DNA of 64,000 nucleotides, from NCBI GenBank assembly GCA_009760855.2, contig WPIO01000040.1, positions 1,200,001-1,264,000 on the forward strand. Reading direction: 5' to 3'. A program made the position numbers and the translations under genes. Position 1 is the first letter of the stretch; each line of letters begins with the position of its first letter. This stretch comes from Cristatella mucedo (Eukaryota; Bryozoa; Phylactolaemata; Cristatellidae). Of this stretch, positions 26,862 through 35,621 are shown one piece after another. The notes beneath the pieces are model-generated. The model had not been told where the DNA came from and ran no database searches. It worked only from the letters and a program-made list of their open reading frames with translations.

Positions 26862-27137
26862 ATGGATGTTTCTAGAATTTTGAGTTGCGAACAATCAAGA
26901 GATATGGCTCTTAAAATTTGTTTACAAAAGTTAAAGAGAGTAGATCAAAGAATTGTCAAGCATTCACTTGATAAACTTATTCCAGACTTGGATAGCTCGT
27001 ACACTACCGTTCTCGTTGAGATTTGCGATACCTGTGATAAACTAATGGAATGCAGAAGTAAAATAAATGAAATGTTGACAGAAGCAGAAAAGAAATCAAA
27101 AACTCCAAAAACTGAACAGGGTGTGCAGATTAATTAA
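26862..27137 (+). CDS. Unknown 91-aa helical protein of the Polinton
   Basis: Intact frame starting directly at a TATATAGAATG motif. The protein (MDVSRILSCEQSRDMALK start) is predicted all-helical with a Cys pair (ICDTCDKLMEC) and a charged tail. I recognise no family. The start is well supported by the shared promoter-like motif. Confidence 0.6.
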   Translation: MDVSRILSCEQSRDMALKICLQKLKRVDQRIVKHSLDKLIPDLDSSYTTVLVEICDTCDKLMECRSKINEMLTEAEKKSKTPKTEQGVQIN

Positions 27138-27166
27138 TTTTGTATTTATTTATAATAGTATAGGAA

Positions 27167-27705
27167 ATGTCGACAACAGAAGTATCTGACCCAAATCTTG
27201 CTACATCTGCAACTCTGCTGAAAGAATATGTTGACTACCTTGTAAAGTCTAGAATGACTGCTTATGATCAACAGACACTCGACTCAGATATCTCAATTAT
27301 AACAGATATATCTGTAAAAAAAAGTGTTATATTGATGAGTGTGACATTGAAGCACAAAAGGTAATCGATTCTGGAATGGCAAGTATAACAAGCGATCTTG
27401 AAGCAACAGTTAGAACTAAAGTTGATACTCTTTTTGATACACCTGGAGAAATCTCTAGTTATACAACATGGATTGCTAGTCAGCTACCAACACTTTCAAC
27501 AGTTATCTCAGGTGTTTCAGGAATGAAATCAGATATCTCTGGAATTGTTAAGGATGAATGCTATGCAATTCTACCTGATATCACTGATGGAACAAGTGCA
27601 AGACAAAAAGCAACACTTGCTGCTCTAGTTGTCCCACCCGCTCCAGAGGTTGTTGCAGATCCGAATGTGCCAGTTTCTGATACAATTCCAACAACCGCAT
27701 TGTAA
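27167..27705 (+). pseudogene. Unknown helical protein region of the Polinton, broken
   Basis: The region begins at an ATG preceded by AGTATAGGAA and runs into Ser/Thr/Ile-rich helical sequence ending in a Pro/Val-rich tail (VVPPAPEVVADPNVP). No family recognised; a structural or core protein is possible given its place in the element. It is broken about once. Confidence 0.5.
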
Positions 27706-27724
27706 ATAATTTATTTATATAGAA

Positions 27725-28093
27725 ATGAATGTAGAAACTAGAAGTAAAGATTGTCTAACAGTTGCACGAGGTCAACAGACTATAACAATTTGCCCATATC
27801 CCATGGAAAGAATTGAAGATATTAGGAGTACACTATTAGAAGCATTAAAATTAGTTTTAGAGTACAAAGCTTTAAGAGTAAATCATTCAGAAAAAGAAAT
27901 GGCATATATATTTACAAAAGTTAGAGATGGGTCAATCTTTTCAGAGTTTCTTAAAGATTTGAAAATAGATAAAATAATTAGTCTTAAATCAGATGCATAC
28001 ACTAAAAAAATAGAGTTAACAAAACAATTAACAGGAAAAGAATATAGTATTCCAACAGAGCTTATTAAAGAAAGCCTAGATTGGAAAGTTTAA
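27725..28093 (+). CDS. Unknown 122-aa protein of the Polinton
   Basis: Intact frame whose ATG follows TTTATATAGAA. Mixed alpha/beta composition starting MNVETRSKDCLTVARGQQTI. No family recognised. Its stop overlaps the stop of the convergent fibre-like gene on the other strand, so the region is tightly packed. Confidence 0.6.
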   Translation: MNVETRSKDCLTVARGQQTITICPYPMERIEDIRSTLLEALKLVLEYKALRVNHSEKEMAYIFTKVRDGSIFSEFLKDLKIDKIISLKSDAYTKKIELTKQLTGKEYSIPTELIKESLDWKV

Positions 28094-29076
28094 CTTATAA
28101 CAACATCAGCTAAAGTAATTTCAATAATATCTAAAGCACTTGGAGTTATCATATTACTATAATTTAAAGCAGGAAAGTTTATAGTAATGAAAATATTATT
28201 AGGATAAACATCGAATTGTGTTATATAATCACTTGATAATAACATATAATTATTTTCAACTCCGTAATAAGTGATATTAAGAAAATTAGAAACATTGAAA
28301 TTTGGCGAGTAGATTTTGTGATAATAATCTCTAACTATAAAACTTCTTACATTACCAATATTTAAATTTAATTCCATTTTAACATCAAAATATTTCACTC
28401 TAGTCAGATTCACATTCTTTAATATAATTGATTTTCAGTTATTTGTTTCGCTGTAACACTTAAGAATGAATAAATTTCTCCAAAAATTGTTAAAGGCATA
28501 AAAAAACTTTTAGTATCCATATCATAAAGATCTTTTATTCTCAATTTTAATTTTAAATAATATATTGGTATTTTTCTTATATCATATATTCTAGCTAAGT
28601 AATAGTCTCTATTGTAATCTAAATCACTATTAAAACCTGACAGATTTTCTATCTTACTGAAACTTAAAGAACCTGCATCAATTTGTGGAGGGCTACCACG
28701 AAAAAATCTATAAATATCATCATTTGAAAGATAGATATTAAAAACATCAACTAATTTTTACCATTATTTATTTGACCTACAACTATTAGTTCATTAACTG
28801 CTAAATTACCATTTACTTCGAAATCTGCCTTAGTATCAACGTACTCTTTTGTTGCAATATCCTTATCTTTTATCAGAGCTAGTACATTAACATATTTTTT
28901 TGAGTTTGCTGATATGTTTCCTCTTATTAATTGATCTGAATCTTTTCTTACATACTTGTTATCAGCAAATGATTTTCCAACAGCTTCTAAAGGATCTACA
29001 TTACTTCCAATATTTACTATTCTATTTTAGACATATCCAATGTTCCAATCATTTGTAAATCTTTTCTGTTTAGCAT
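28090..29076 (-). pseudogene. Fibre-like gene 3 of the Polinton, broken
   Basis: The reverse-strand region contains fibre-type repeat vestiges (VDPLEAVGKSFADNKYVRKDSD-like spacing of Asp-Pro-Leu/Asn, Ala-Val, Lys-x-Tyr-Val) followed by a beta-rich C-terminal domain. Its start codon overlaps the stop of the preceding fibre gene in the string TAATG. It is broken several times. Likely role by analogy: receptor-binding fibre. Confidence 0.65.
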
Positions 29077-29945
29077 TATGCTATTGCTATATAAGTAGTA
29101 ACATTTATTTCTCTATCTAACAAACTTGATCCAGACATAAAAGTAGAACTGGCAACTATTTTTTTACTAGTATCTAACATATAGCTACCATACAATTGAT
29201 CAGTCTGTGCTGTTAATGTTGATGGTGGAGGCATAAGTACTTTTTTTTATACCAGAAACTTCATACGCAACTCCAATAACAAATAAACCTCTTTGAATTG
29301 CAACGTTGTTAATGTTAGCATTCCATCTAGCACTAATTGTTCTGCCATATATTTGCATAGTTAGTCCATTATTCCTTTAAAATTTACAGCTGTAACATTT
29401 CCACTAATTTTCCGTAGATAGCCAAGATTTACTCCATCATTCGGATTTACAGGATCTTCTTGTATAATAATTGGATTATTATTCATATTTAAAGGTCCGT
29501 TCATTATTCGATTACTATATTTTACAAAATGTTCATCCATATATCCAACAGATGCAACATTATTATCACGTAATGGCGTTACTGGATTAGTAATACTTAA
29601 TGTACCAGCTACTATTAAATCTCCATTAACATATCCACCAGTTTTTGATATTTTAGTATCTGCATAATCTTTTGTAGCAGCATCACTTGGATTAAGAGGA
29701 TTAGAAAGATCTATCACTCTATGATTGTTCATATCAAGATCGCCATCAGCAGTCGTACCTCTAGATACTTTTGTAACAAAGTTTGTATCAATATACTTTC
29801 TGTTTACAGCATCTGTAGAGTCAATAGGATCTCCAAGATTTTTTATTAGATTTTGATTCATACTTAAAGACCCATCCATAATATCTCCAGTCTTACGAAT
29901 GTAATTTTTTTGGCTAGATCCTTTTCTACGATATCCAAGCGACAT
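29076..29945 (-). pseudogene. Fibre-like gene 2 of the Polinton, broken near its end
   Basis: The start is set at the ATG of GCATAGAATG, which overlaps the end of gene 1. The protein has at least four copies of a repeat of about 30-40 residues: G-D-x-x-M-D-G-S/D-L-x-M-N, then I-x-N-L-x-D/N-P-x-x-x-x-D-A-V/A-x-x-x-Y-x-D. Examples are MDGSLSMNQNLIKNLGDPI and LSNPLNPSDAATKDYADTK. This pattern is well known from phage tail fibres and some algal virus proteins. It fits a trimeric fibre whose C-terminal domain binds a receptor. About one or two breaks. Confidence 0.75.
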
Positions 29946-29946
29946 T

Positions 29947-30803
29947 CTATGCAATAGTAATAATAAAATCAATATATGTAATATTACTTGCAACTCTTAA
30001 GTTATCTATCATATATGTGCAGGTTCCATCAATATTTATAACTAAAAGAAGAGTACCAGATACACCATAAGTGTTGTCACTAGTTAACTCTAAAAACGTT
30101 CCAGTAGTATTAGAACACCATAGAATATTGGATACTGTTTGAAAGTTTGCTACTGGACCAGCAACAAAAGTTTTGTAAGGTGTTGCATAGCCTACAACTT
30201 GACCTTGTTGATTAAAAACTGCAATATCTGCAGGAGCTGTTTTTAATGTAGAACTTTCTGTTCCTGTTCTATTTACATCAATATTAAATATTTTAATGGA
30301 ACAATAATTGAATCATTTGTAAAACCAGTAAGTCCTAAGTATAAAGTAGAGCATTTATAAGAATCAACAGATTGCTTTGTTACAACATCTGAATTTTTTA
30401 AAGAGGTAATTCTGTTTGATCTTAGATTAAGAGTACTATTAGAGTTGCCATTGAAAACTTGAGTCATACTTTTTAATAATCCATATTTTATTACTTTGTG
30501 AGGCCTAGAATCTTGAAAATCAGTTCCATCAGCAGATCTTCCAGATATTCCTTTAACATTTTTACAATTCAACTGAGATAACATGTTTGCACTATTCTTT
30601 GGAAGTAAGTCAGATAAGTTAGAAACAGAAGCTATTTCTCCTGAAACATTACTTGCCACAGTATTAAAGAAGTCTGAATTGAGAGCATAATCTAATCTTA
30701 TTGCATCTCCATCATTTACTGGAAAACCAAGGTTTGTAATTATATTTCCATTAGCAACAAGGTCGCTAAAAATATTCCCATTAATCTTACTAATATTATC
30801 CAT
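29947..30803 (-). pseudogene. Fibre-like gene 1 of the Polinton, broken
   Basis: It starts at MDNISKINGNIFSDL and carries repeat cores NIITNLGFPVNDGDAIRLDY and LRSNRITSLKNSDVVTKQSV, the same phage-fibre style as its neighbours. A beta-rich C-terminal domain follows. The start codon is 10 bp from the divergent start of the membrane protein gene at 30,814. The N-terminal block closely resembles that of the fibre at 41,775, marking them as paralogues. About one break. Confidence 0.75.
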
Positions 30804-30813
30804 TCTTATATAT
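30804..30813. promoter_or_regulatory. Ten-bp bidirectional start region
   Basis: The string CAT-TCTTATATAT-ATG places divergent start codons 10 bp apart with an AT-rich TATA-like core between them. The reverse strand reads TATATAAGAATG, a close form of the element-wide TATAGAATG motif. Confidence 0.6.
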
Positions 30814-31152
30814 ATGGAAAAAATAAAATCTGGCTTAGATACAACTAAAGAGGTATTATCAGGAACAACAACTGCAACAGAACTAGGATCAAAAGCAATA
30901 ATAGAAGTAGCTCCAAAGATTGCATTAAAGCTAAGTCTAAAAGCTTCAAATAGGATTGCAACAATTGTTCCAAAAGTCTTGCAGTCATTCAAAGTAATTG
31001 GAACTGCGACAAAAGCACTTGGTGGATTTCTATCAGGAATAACAGGAATTGTAGATTTAGGATTATTCATAAAAGAGATTGTTGATGATATTGTTTCAGG
31101 AAAATATGGCAATGTCTTTTGGAAAACAATTGCAGGTAAAAAAGGACTGTAA
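30814..31152 (+). CDS. Small hydrophobic protein of the Polinton, 112 aa
   Basis: Starts MEKIKSGLDTTKEVLSG. The central stretch (ALGGFLSGITGIVDLGLFI) is a Gly-rich hydrophobic segment, preceded by an amphipathic Lys-rich helix. It resembles small membrane-active virion proteins in character, but no family is recognised. Only 3 bp separate it from the next frame, so the two are probably functionally paired. Confidence 0.65.
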   Translation: MEKIKSGLDTTKEVLSGTTTATELGSKAIIEVAPKIALKLSLKASNRIATIVPKVLQSFKVIGTATKALGGFLSGITGIVDLGLFIKEIVDDIVSGKYGNVFWKTIAGKKGL

Positions 31153-31155
31153 AAA

Positions 31156-31743
31156 ATGGTAGCATCCTTAGAGGTTGGCTATTACATAAACGAGATTTTG
31201 CTAGAAGCAGAAAGAGCTAAATCTGATTGGTACTTAGATCCTAGTAAATTTCTTTCGGAGACATTCGGAGAGGAAGTGAGTTGGGATGCTTCCCAATTAG
31301 ATACAAAAGCTTGGAGTAAGAACTTTCTTGAAGTAAGATCAGGAGGGTTTTTACCTGCAATTCCAGCAATCATAGCGAGTATAGCTTCAATTATTGGCGC
31401 AGTTGGTTTAGGAGTTTCCATAGCTGTAACTGTAGCAGGATTGACTAAGAAAATAATAGACAGTACTATGTATACTGCTAAAGCGCCAAAAATGGATACG
31501 CATGAAGAACGAATGAGTGCTTTGAGTTTACAAAGTGAAAGACTAAAGAATGCAATTACAGATATACAAAAGATGATAGAATTACTTGATAGAAACATTG
31601 ATATTGATTTGAGTGACAAAGTGCAAAACTCAGAGGTTAAAAACAGATTAGATTATCTTAAAACTGGAAAACAACTTGTAGAAGTATCAGGCGTAAGTTA
31701 TTCAGATAAGTTAAAAGAAGACATAAAAAAAAGTAGAAAGTAG
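31156..31743 (+). CDS. Membrane protein of the Polinton, 195 aa
   Basis: The N-terminal half is soluble (YYINEILLEAERAKSDWYLD, the block before residue 60). A strongly hydrophobic, Gly/Ala/Ile-rich segment spans about residues 68-95 (AIPAIIASIASIIGAVGLGV and onward), followed by a helical coiled-coil-like tail (SLQSERLKNAITDIQKMIEL). The layout recalls viral membrane-penetration or internal membrane proteins; that is inference. A short frame of 33 codons follows at 31,791-31,892 and may belong to the same region. Confidence 0.65.
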   Translation: MVASLEVGYYINEILLEAERAKSDWYLDPSKFLSETFGEEVSWDASQLDTKAWSKNFLEVRSGGFLPAIPAIIASIASIIGAVGLGVSIAVTVAGLTKKIIDSTMYTAKAPKMDTHEERMSALSLQSERLKNAITDIQKMIELLDRNIDIDLSDKVQNSEVKNRLDYLKTGKQLVEVSGVSYSDKLKEDIKKSRK

Positions 31744-31888
31744 TACTATTTAAGGAAAAAAAGACTTGCAATTATCAAGCTGAGAGCGCAATGTTACTAG
31801 CTAATCTGTTTGCGCAAGCTAAATCACAAGAAGAAATATATAATGAAATGATAAAACTAAGAGATGATTTAAAAAAACGCTGTAAGAA

Positions 31889-32449
31889 TTAAAAGTCTGT
31901 GTAGCGAACAATTCTGTAATCTTCTGTTAAAGTATAAGTAAAGTTTAATCGAGCGAATTGCAAATGAAGGCGTATTGCAGCAATGTCACGTACTTCAGCG
32001 GCAGTTACAGGATTATTGAATAAGCCTAAATGGTATTGCTGCTTGTCTACACAAATATATGACTCATATTTATTTGCTCTCTTGTTAACACTAACGTCAA
32101 TATAATTGGAAGAAGTATTTTTTCGCTTTTCCTTGTTTCTATTATTTTCTGAATGATTAGCAATTCTCATATTACTAATTCTATTATCAGATTTAATAGA
32201 ATTTTCATGATCAAGTTCAAAAGCTGGCATCTCCTTATACATAATCATCCATGCAATTCTATGGGCCTTATATTGCTTTAAATCAATACATATAACCCTA
32301 TAGCCATCCTTATCAAACGAGCCGGCTTCACTTCCAATTCTTGCTTTACCACCCCTATTTACTCTCCAAAAGATTTTCCCAGTATATGGGTTATAGTCTA
32401 ATAGCTCCATAACGCGTTCTCTGAATTTACTAATCTGATCTTGATTCAT
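31889..32449 (-). CDS. HNH homing-type endonuclease, 186 aa
   Basis: Single frame on the reverse strand. An N-terminal block (LLDYNPYTGKIFWRVNRGGK) is typical of phage HNH endonucleases. The HNH core is HRIAWMIMY...ELDHENSIKSDNRISNMRI (positions roughly 68-100). The C-terminal third (NYIDVSVNKRANKYESYI, LGLFNNPVTAAEVRDIAA) resembles the AP2 DNA-binding domain found in many HNH homing enzymes. Such genes are selfish passengers in phages and large DNA viruses, cutting alleles that lack them. It sits between structural genes with opposite orientation to both neighbours, as a passenger would. The start follows AATATATTAAGAA. It looks whole. Confidence 0.88.
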   Translation of the reverse strand: MNQDQISKFRERVMELLDYNPYTGKIFWRVNRGGKARIGSEAGSFDKDGYRVICIDLKQYKAHRIAWMIMYKEMPAFELDHENSIKSDNRISNMRIANHSENNRNKEKRKNTSSNYIDVSVNKRANKYESYICVDKQQYHLGLFNNPVTAAEVRDIAAIRLHLQFARLNFTYTLTEDYRIVRYTDF

Positions 32450-32504
32450 TTCTTAATATATAATAGTTTAATTTGTCTTTAAATACAATTTAATTTATTA
32501 TAGA

Positions 32505-32690
32505 ATGGAATATCATGAGGTAAAACTAAACCTATCAGACCATCAAGCAAACCTAATACATAAGTCAGATAAACCTATTTCAATCAGACTAAAAAAAGAA
32601 GACCTATCAGGCACAGTTCCAATCTTTGTAACAAAAACACAACTAAACAAAATAGAAAAGTGTAGATCAAAAACACTGGCCTACAATTGA
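32505..32690 (+). CDS. Small 61-aa protein of the Polinton
   Basis: The start codon is in the exact motif TTATAGAATG. The protein (MEYHEVKLNLSDHQANLI start) ends with a Lys-rich stretch and resembles short proteins that commonly precede the phospholipase or core genes of adintoviruses, but I cannot name it. The following frame overlaps its end by 4 bp. Confidence 0.55.
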   Translation: MEYHEVKLNLSDHQANLIHKSDKPISIRLKKEDLSGTVPIFVTKTQLNKIEKCRSKTLAYN

Positions 32691-33100
32691 ATCTTTCTCT
32701 AAGACAGTTGAAACGTAATAGACGACTTGGCTCGGGTATAGTGGATTTCATAAACAAACTAACTGGAAACCGTGAAATGCATATGGGTCTTCCTTCAGGA
32801 GTAAAATCAGAGAATGTTCCAGGTGGATCATTTAACAATACTGGAAAATATAGCTATGTAGGCCCAGGAACAAAATTCACTCAAAGGATGAATGAATCCT
32901 ATGAAGGCGTAAATGATTTAGACCGACGGGCCCTTATCCATGACCATGACTATACTGAAACTTCATCGATGCCTGAACCTCAAAGAACACAAATAAGAAA
33001 CTTGTCAGACTTGGTATTAGCTGAATCTGCTGCTAGAATTGCGCTTGACCCAAGACAACCAAATTATGTACGTGAAGATGCAAAATGGTTGCAGCTGTAA
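32687..33100 (+). CDS. Phospholipase A2-like protein of the Polinton
   Basis: Contains the parvovirus VP1-type PLA2 signature: a calcium-loop-like YVGPGT at about residue 55 and the catalytic-type RALIHDHDYTE at about residue 82, with an N-terminal basic segment (LRQLKRNRRLG). In parvoviruses this enzyme opens the endosomal membrane during entry, and PLA2-like genes have been reported in adintoviruses. The exact start is uncertain. It overlaps the frame before it and the small frame after it. Confidence 0.85.
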   Translation: MNLSLRQLKRNRRLGSGIVDFINKLTGNREMHMGLPSGVKSENVPGGSFNNTGKYSYVGPGTKFTQRMNESYEGVNDLDRRALIHDHDYTETSSMPEPQRTQIRNLSDLVLAESAARIALDPRQPNYVREDAKWLQL

Positions 33101-33270
33101 TAATGGCAAAGGCCAAATTGGGCTTAGGCATTGCTGGTGGATTAAACGATTCATTTGCTACTGATTTTCTAAAAGACAAAGTAAGTAATCCTGCTAGTCT
33201 TAATAAGATAAAAAACTATGCTCGCGGAATCGTTGATAGGATGCTTGATATAACTCGGAAAAAGATCTAA
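33085..33270 (+). CDS. Small 61-aa basic protein of the Polinton
   Basis: Overlaps the end of the PLA2-like frame by 16 bp in another phase; an inner ATG gives MAKAKLGLGIAGG. It has a hydrophobic Gly-rich start and an amphipathic basic C-terminus (IKNYARGIVDRMLDITRKK). No family recognised. It may continue the PLA2-like polypeptide or be a separate protein. Confidence 0.4.
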   Translation: MVAAVIMAKAKLGLGIAGGLNDSFATDFLKDKVSNPASLNKIKNYARGIVDRMLDITRKKI

Positions 33271-33308
33271 ACAAATTTAACTTAAAACTAACTTTTATAT
33301 TTATGCTT

Positions 33309-33797
33309 TTAAAACTCTGCTGGATTGAACATTGATCTTTTTGGTGAACTATAAACTTTTACTTGGTCAACCTTTAGTCTAATATTTAATCTTTCTTCAT
33401 TATTATAATACTCTTTTGAAACATAACTTCCATCAAGAATTCCAGTGATACAAAAATCATTTCCTAATTTTTTAATTACGTCTGCAGGACTAGATACTGT
33501 AATTTGTTTATTATTCTCATCAAACATAATGCTAGGTTTCTTTCCAAAATCAAATCTAATTCCAATTGTTGACCTTGCACTAGCATCAAATGCTTTGAAT
33601 TCTAATTGTTCACTCGATCTATCTACAATGTTTTGAATATAAGGAAGTGATTCTTCTGTTATATACATCCATGCGCTAAGATAAGGTTTTGAATCTTTTG
33701 AAATTTTCTCTTTAACATGAACGTGTGCAGGCTTTCCTTTAGGAATGACAACTGCAGAATTTTGGAGGACTACAAATTTCTTTTCTTGATTTTCCAT
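33309..33797 (-). CDS. Unknown 162-aa beta-rich protein of the Polinton
   Basis: Intact frame starting in the motif TATATAGAATG. The sequence is beta-rich with alternating hydrophobics (KPSIMFDENNKQITVSS, FCITGILDGSYVSKEYY) and an early basic segment. The second half looks OB-fold-like, so a single-stranded DNA-binding protein is a possibility, not a firm call. It is next to the protease on the same strand. Confidence 0.6.
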   Translation of the reverse strand: MENQEKKFVVLQNSAVVIPKGKPAHVHVKEKISKDSKPYLSAWMYITEESLPYIQNIVDRSSEQLEFKAFDASARSTIGIRFDFGKKPSIMFDENNKQITVSSPADVIKKLGNDFCITGILDGSYVSKEYYNNEERLNIRLKVDQVKVYSSPKRSMFNPAEF

Positions 33798-33825
33798 TCT
33801 ATATAGTGGAAATATTTTGTTTAAT

Positions 33826-34164
33826 TCAAATTAATAATTGCATGACTGTATCAAAATCGACAAATTCCATTAGTTTAAGGAAGATTAAGCACCTCATTCC
33901 ACAATCCGTTTGATTAAACTTTTGCAGTTGAAAAGTCTGAAAACTTGGTGTAACACCGAAATAATTAATCACTTCTGGTATTGGAGGAGCACCAAACGAA
34001 TCAAAATAAAAACATCGATTACCTATTTTTTTAAGAGCTGCCCAATGATATATTGCTAGATCTGATTTGCCAGTATTGCAAATAAGGCACTCATTCTCTT
34101 CTGGAGAACTTAATTCATCTCTTGCAAATACACCTCTGAAATTTTTTATATCTAATTCTTTCAC
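33826..34164 (-). CDS. Adenovirus-type cysteine protease (adenain-like) of the Polinton
   Basis: Virion maturation protease of the C5/C48 clan. Visible in order: an N-terminal FRGVFARDEL block, the His box (YHWAAL), the FDSFG box with the acidic residue, and the Cys box (QTDCGMRCLIFL). At 112 aa it is short relative to adenain (about 200), but the conserved core is present. Polintons and adintoviruses almost always carry this gene, here beside the zinc ribbon and packaging ATPase. Confidence 0.92.
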   Translation of the reverse strand: MKELDIKNFRGVFARDELSSPEENECLICNTGKSDLAIYHWAALKKIGNRCFYFDSFGAPPIPEVINYFGVTPSFQTFQLQKFNQTDCGMRCLIFLKLMEFVDFDTVMQLLI

Positions 34165-34183
34165 ATAGTGATTTATTTCGAGA

Positions 34184-34498
34184 TCAGTTAGTGGTGTACT
34201 TTTTACTTCTTTTTTTTAAACTGTTAATAGTTTTTCTTAGTTCAGAAAGTATTTGTTCTTTACTCATCTCTCGGCCTAACTTTCTACCATGCGCTAAAAC
34301 TCCATTACCTAACTTTTCCCCATGAGCTAGAACTCCAGCTCCAGTAGATCTAAGTTTTACAAACTTTGACTTTTTACTTTCACAAATCACACAAATTGCT
34401 TTAATCATCCCTCTAAGACCTTGTGTACTATCTATTTCACTATACTCCTCATGAATGCTATCTGTTGGCTTCTTACATTTCAAGCAGTAAATTTTCAT
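34184..34498 (-). CDS. Zinc-ribbon protein (DUF5679-like) of the Polinton
   Basis: The start at MKIYC is chosen because TTATAGAAATG immediately precedes it; an in-frame codon 15 bp upstream is less likely. Four Cys form a ribbon (CLKCKK near the start, CVICESKKSK at about residue 38). The Gly/His-rich middle has two near-identical units (GVLAHGEKLGN, GVLAHGRKLGR), and the tail is basic and helical. It resembles small zinc-ribbon proteins of large DNA viruses. Part of this gene is duplicated at 36,429-36,523. Confidence 0.7.
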   Translation of the reverse strand: MKIYCLKCKKPTDSIHEEYSEIDSTQGLRGMIKAICVICESKKSKFVKLRSTGAGVLAHGEKLGNGVLAHGRKLGREMSKEQILSELRKTINSLKKRSKKYTTN

Positions 34499-34531
34499 TT
34501 CTATAAAATACAAACTTTTTTAGTATAGGAA

Positions 34532-35203
34532 TTGTCTCTTCGAGTAAGGGCGTTTAATTTAGGACAAGATGTGGATACTGGTCATATAGAACCTTTACCA
34601 AATGTTCCAATCAGAGCTTTAGTTTTGGGTCCAAGTGGTTCAGGTAAATCTCAGCTTATCATGAATTGGATATTCTATGGAATGGTTAATTATGATAGTT
34701 GTACAATTATTGCTTCAAGTTTAGACCAAAAGTTGTATCGTGGACTTATGTCAATGACAAAAGAAAACAAAGCTTACTCATGGGTGAATGGTATTGATGC
34801 TATGCCAGAAGTAGACTCGTATAAGAACTGCAAGAATGTAGTTGTACTTGATGATTTAATGACTAAAGATCAGAGTAAAATACTAGACTATTTCACACGA
34901 GGAAGACATAAAGGTCTGAATATTTTCTACCTTGCTCAAGGCTTTACAAATATACCTAGGAGAGAAATTAGAAACAATGTAAATTTAATAGTAATCTTTA
35001 AGCAAAACACAACTGACATTTAGTACATCCGTGATGCATACGTTGGAGATATTGATAAGAAACAATTTAGAGAATGGGTTAACTCTTGCACTAGAAACCG
35101 TTTTGGTTATTGTGTAATAGACCTAACTAAGACTGAAAGTGAAGGCAGATTTTGGTCAGTTGATTCAGAGGGAAAGCAATTAATGACATTTTTTAATTCT
35201 TAA
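34532..35203 (+). pseudogene. Packaging ATPase (FtsK/HerA type) of the Polinton, broken about once
   Basis: Drives DNA into the capsid. The Walker A box GPSGSGKS lies about 35 residues in, the Walker B box is NVVVLDDLM, and a sensor-like region contains FYLAQGFTNIPR. The arrangement (FNLGQDVDTGHIEPLPNVPI leader) is typical of Polinton and adintovirus ATPases. It is divergently arranged with the zinc ribbon. Confidence 0.93.
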
Positions 35204-35216
35204 TAGATATAGTAAA

Positions 35217-35621
35217 ATGTTTAATGGAAAAATTTACTCAAGTGGTAAAAAGCCTTACAAAGGTAGCGTTCAAGAAGCACTTGGTTATGAATCTAAACTG
35301 CAAAACCTGCAAGATTTGAGAGATGCAAACATTCTAGAAAATTCTAGCGAGATACAAAGAATAGAATCAGAAATTGCTGTAAGAGATGCTGCTGAGCATA
35401 GATTAAATGAGCAAGAATTAGAGAGATCTACTGATAACTCAGGTAAAGTTTTAATAGAGAAACTTAAGAGAATTAGACCTAAACTTGCTTTACAAATAGA
35501 AAACAAAGAACAACTGCAAAAAGTTTTGCGACGAAAACCAGACAATCAAGTACTATTCAAAAAGCAAGAACAGCTGTTAGTGAAGGAAAGCATAAAAATG
35601 CTTTCCTTCACTAACAAATAA
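35217..35621 (+). CDS. Coiled-coil protein of the Polinton
   Basis: The start follows GATATAGTAAA. Lys/Glu-rich helical sequence from MFNGKIYSSGKKPYKGS to a repetitive charged tail, with likely coiled coil from about residue 20. No family recognised. The sequence downstream to 36,230 has the same character and may be part of the same, broken, protein. Confidence 0.55.
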   Translation: MFNGKIYSSGKKPYKGSVQEALGYESKLQNLQDLRDANILENSSEIQRIESEIAVRDAAEHRLNEQELERSTDNSGKVLIEKLKRIRPKLALQIENKEQLQKVLRRKPDNQVLFKKQEQLLVKESIKMLSFTNK

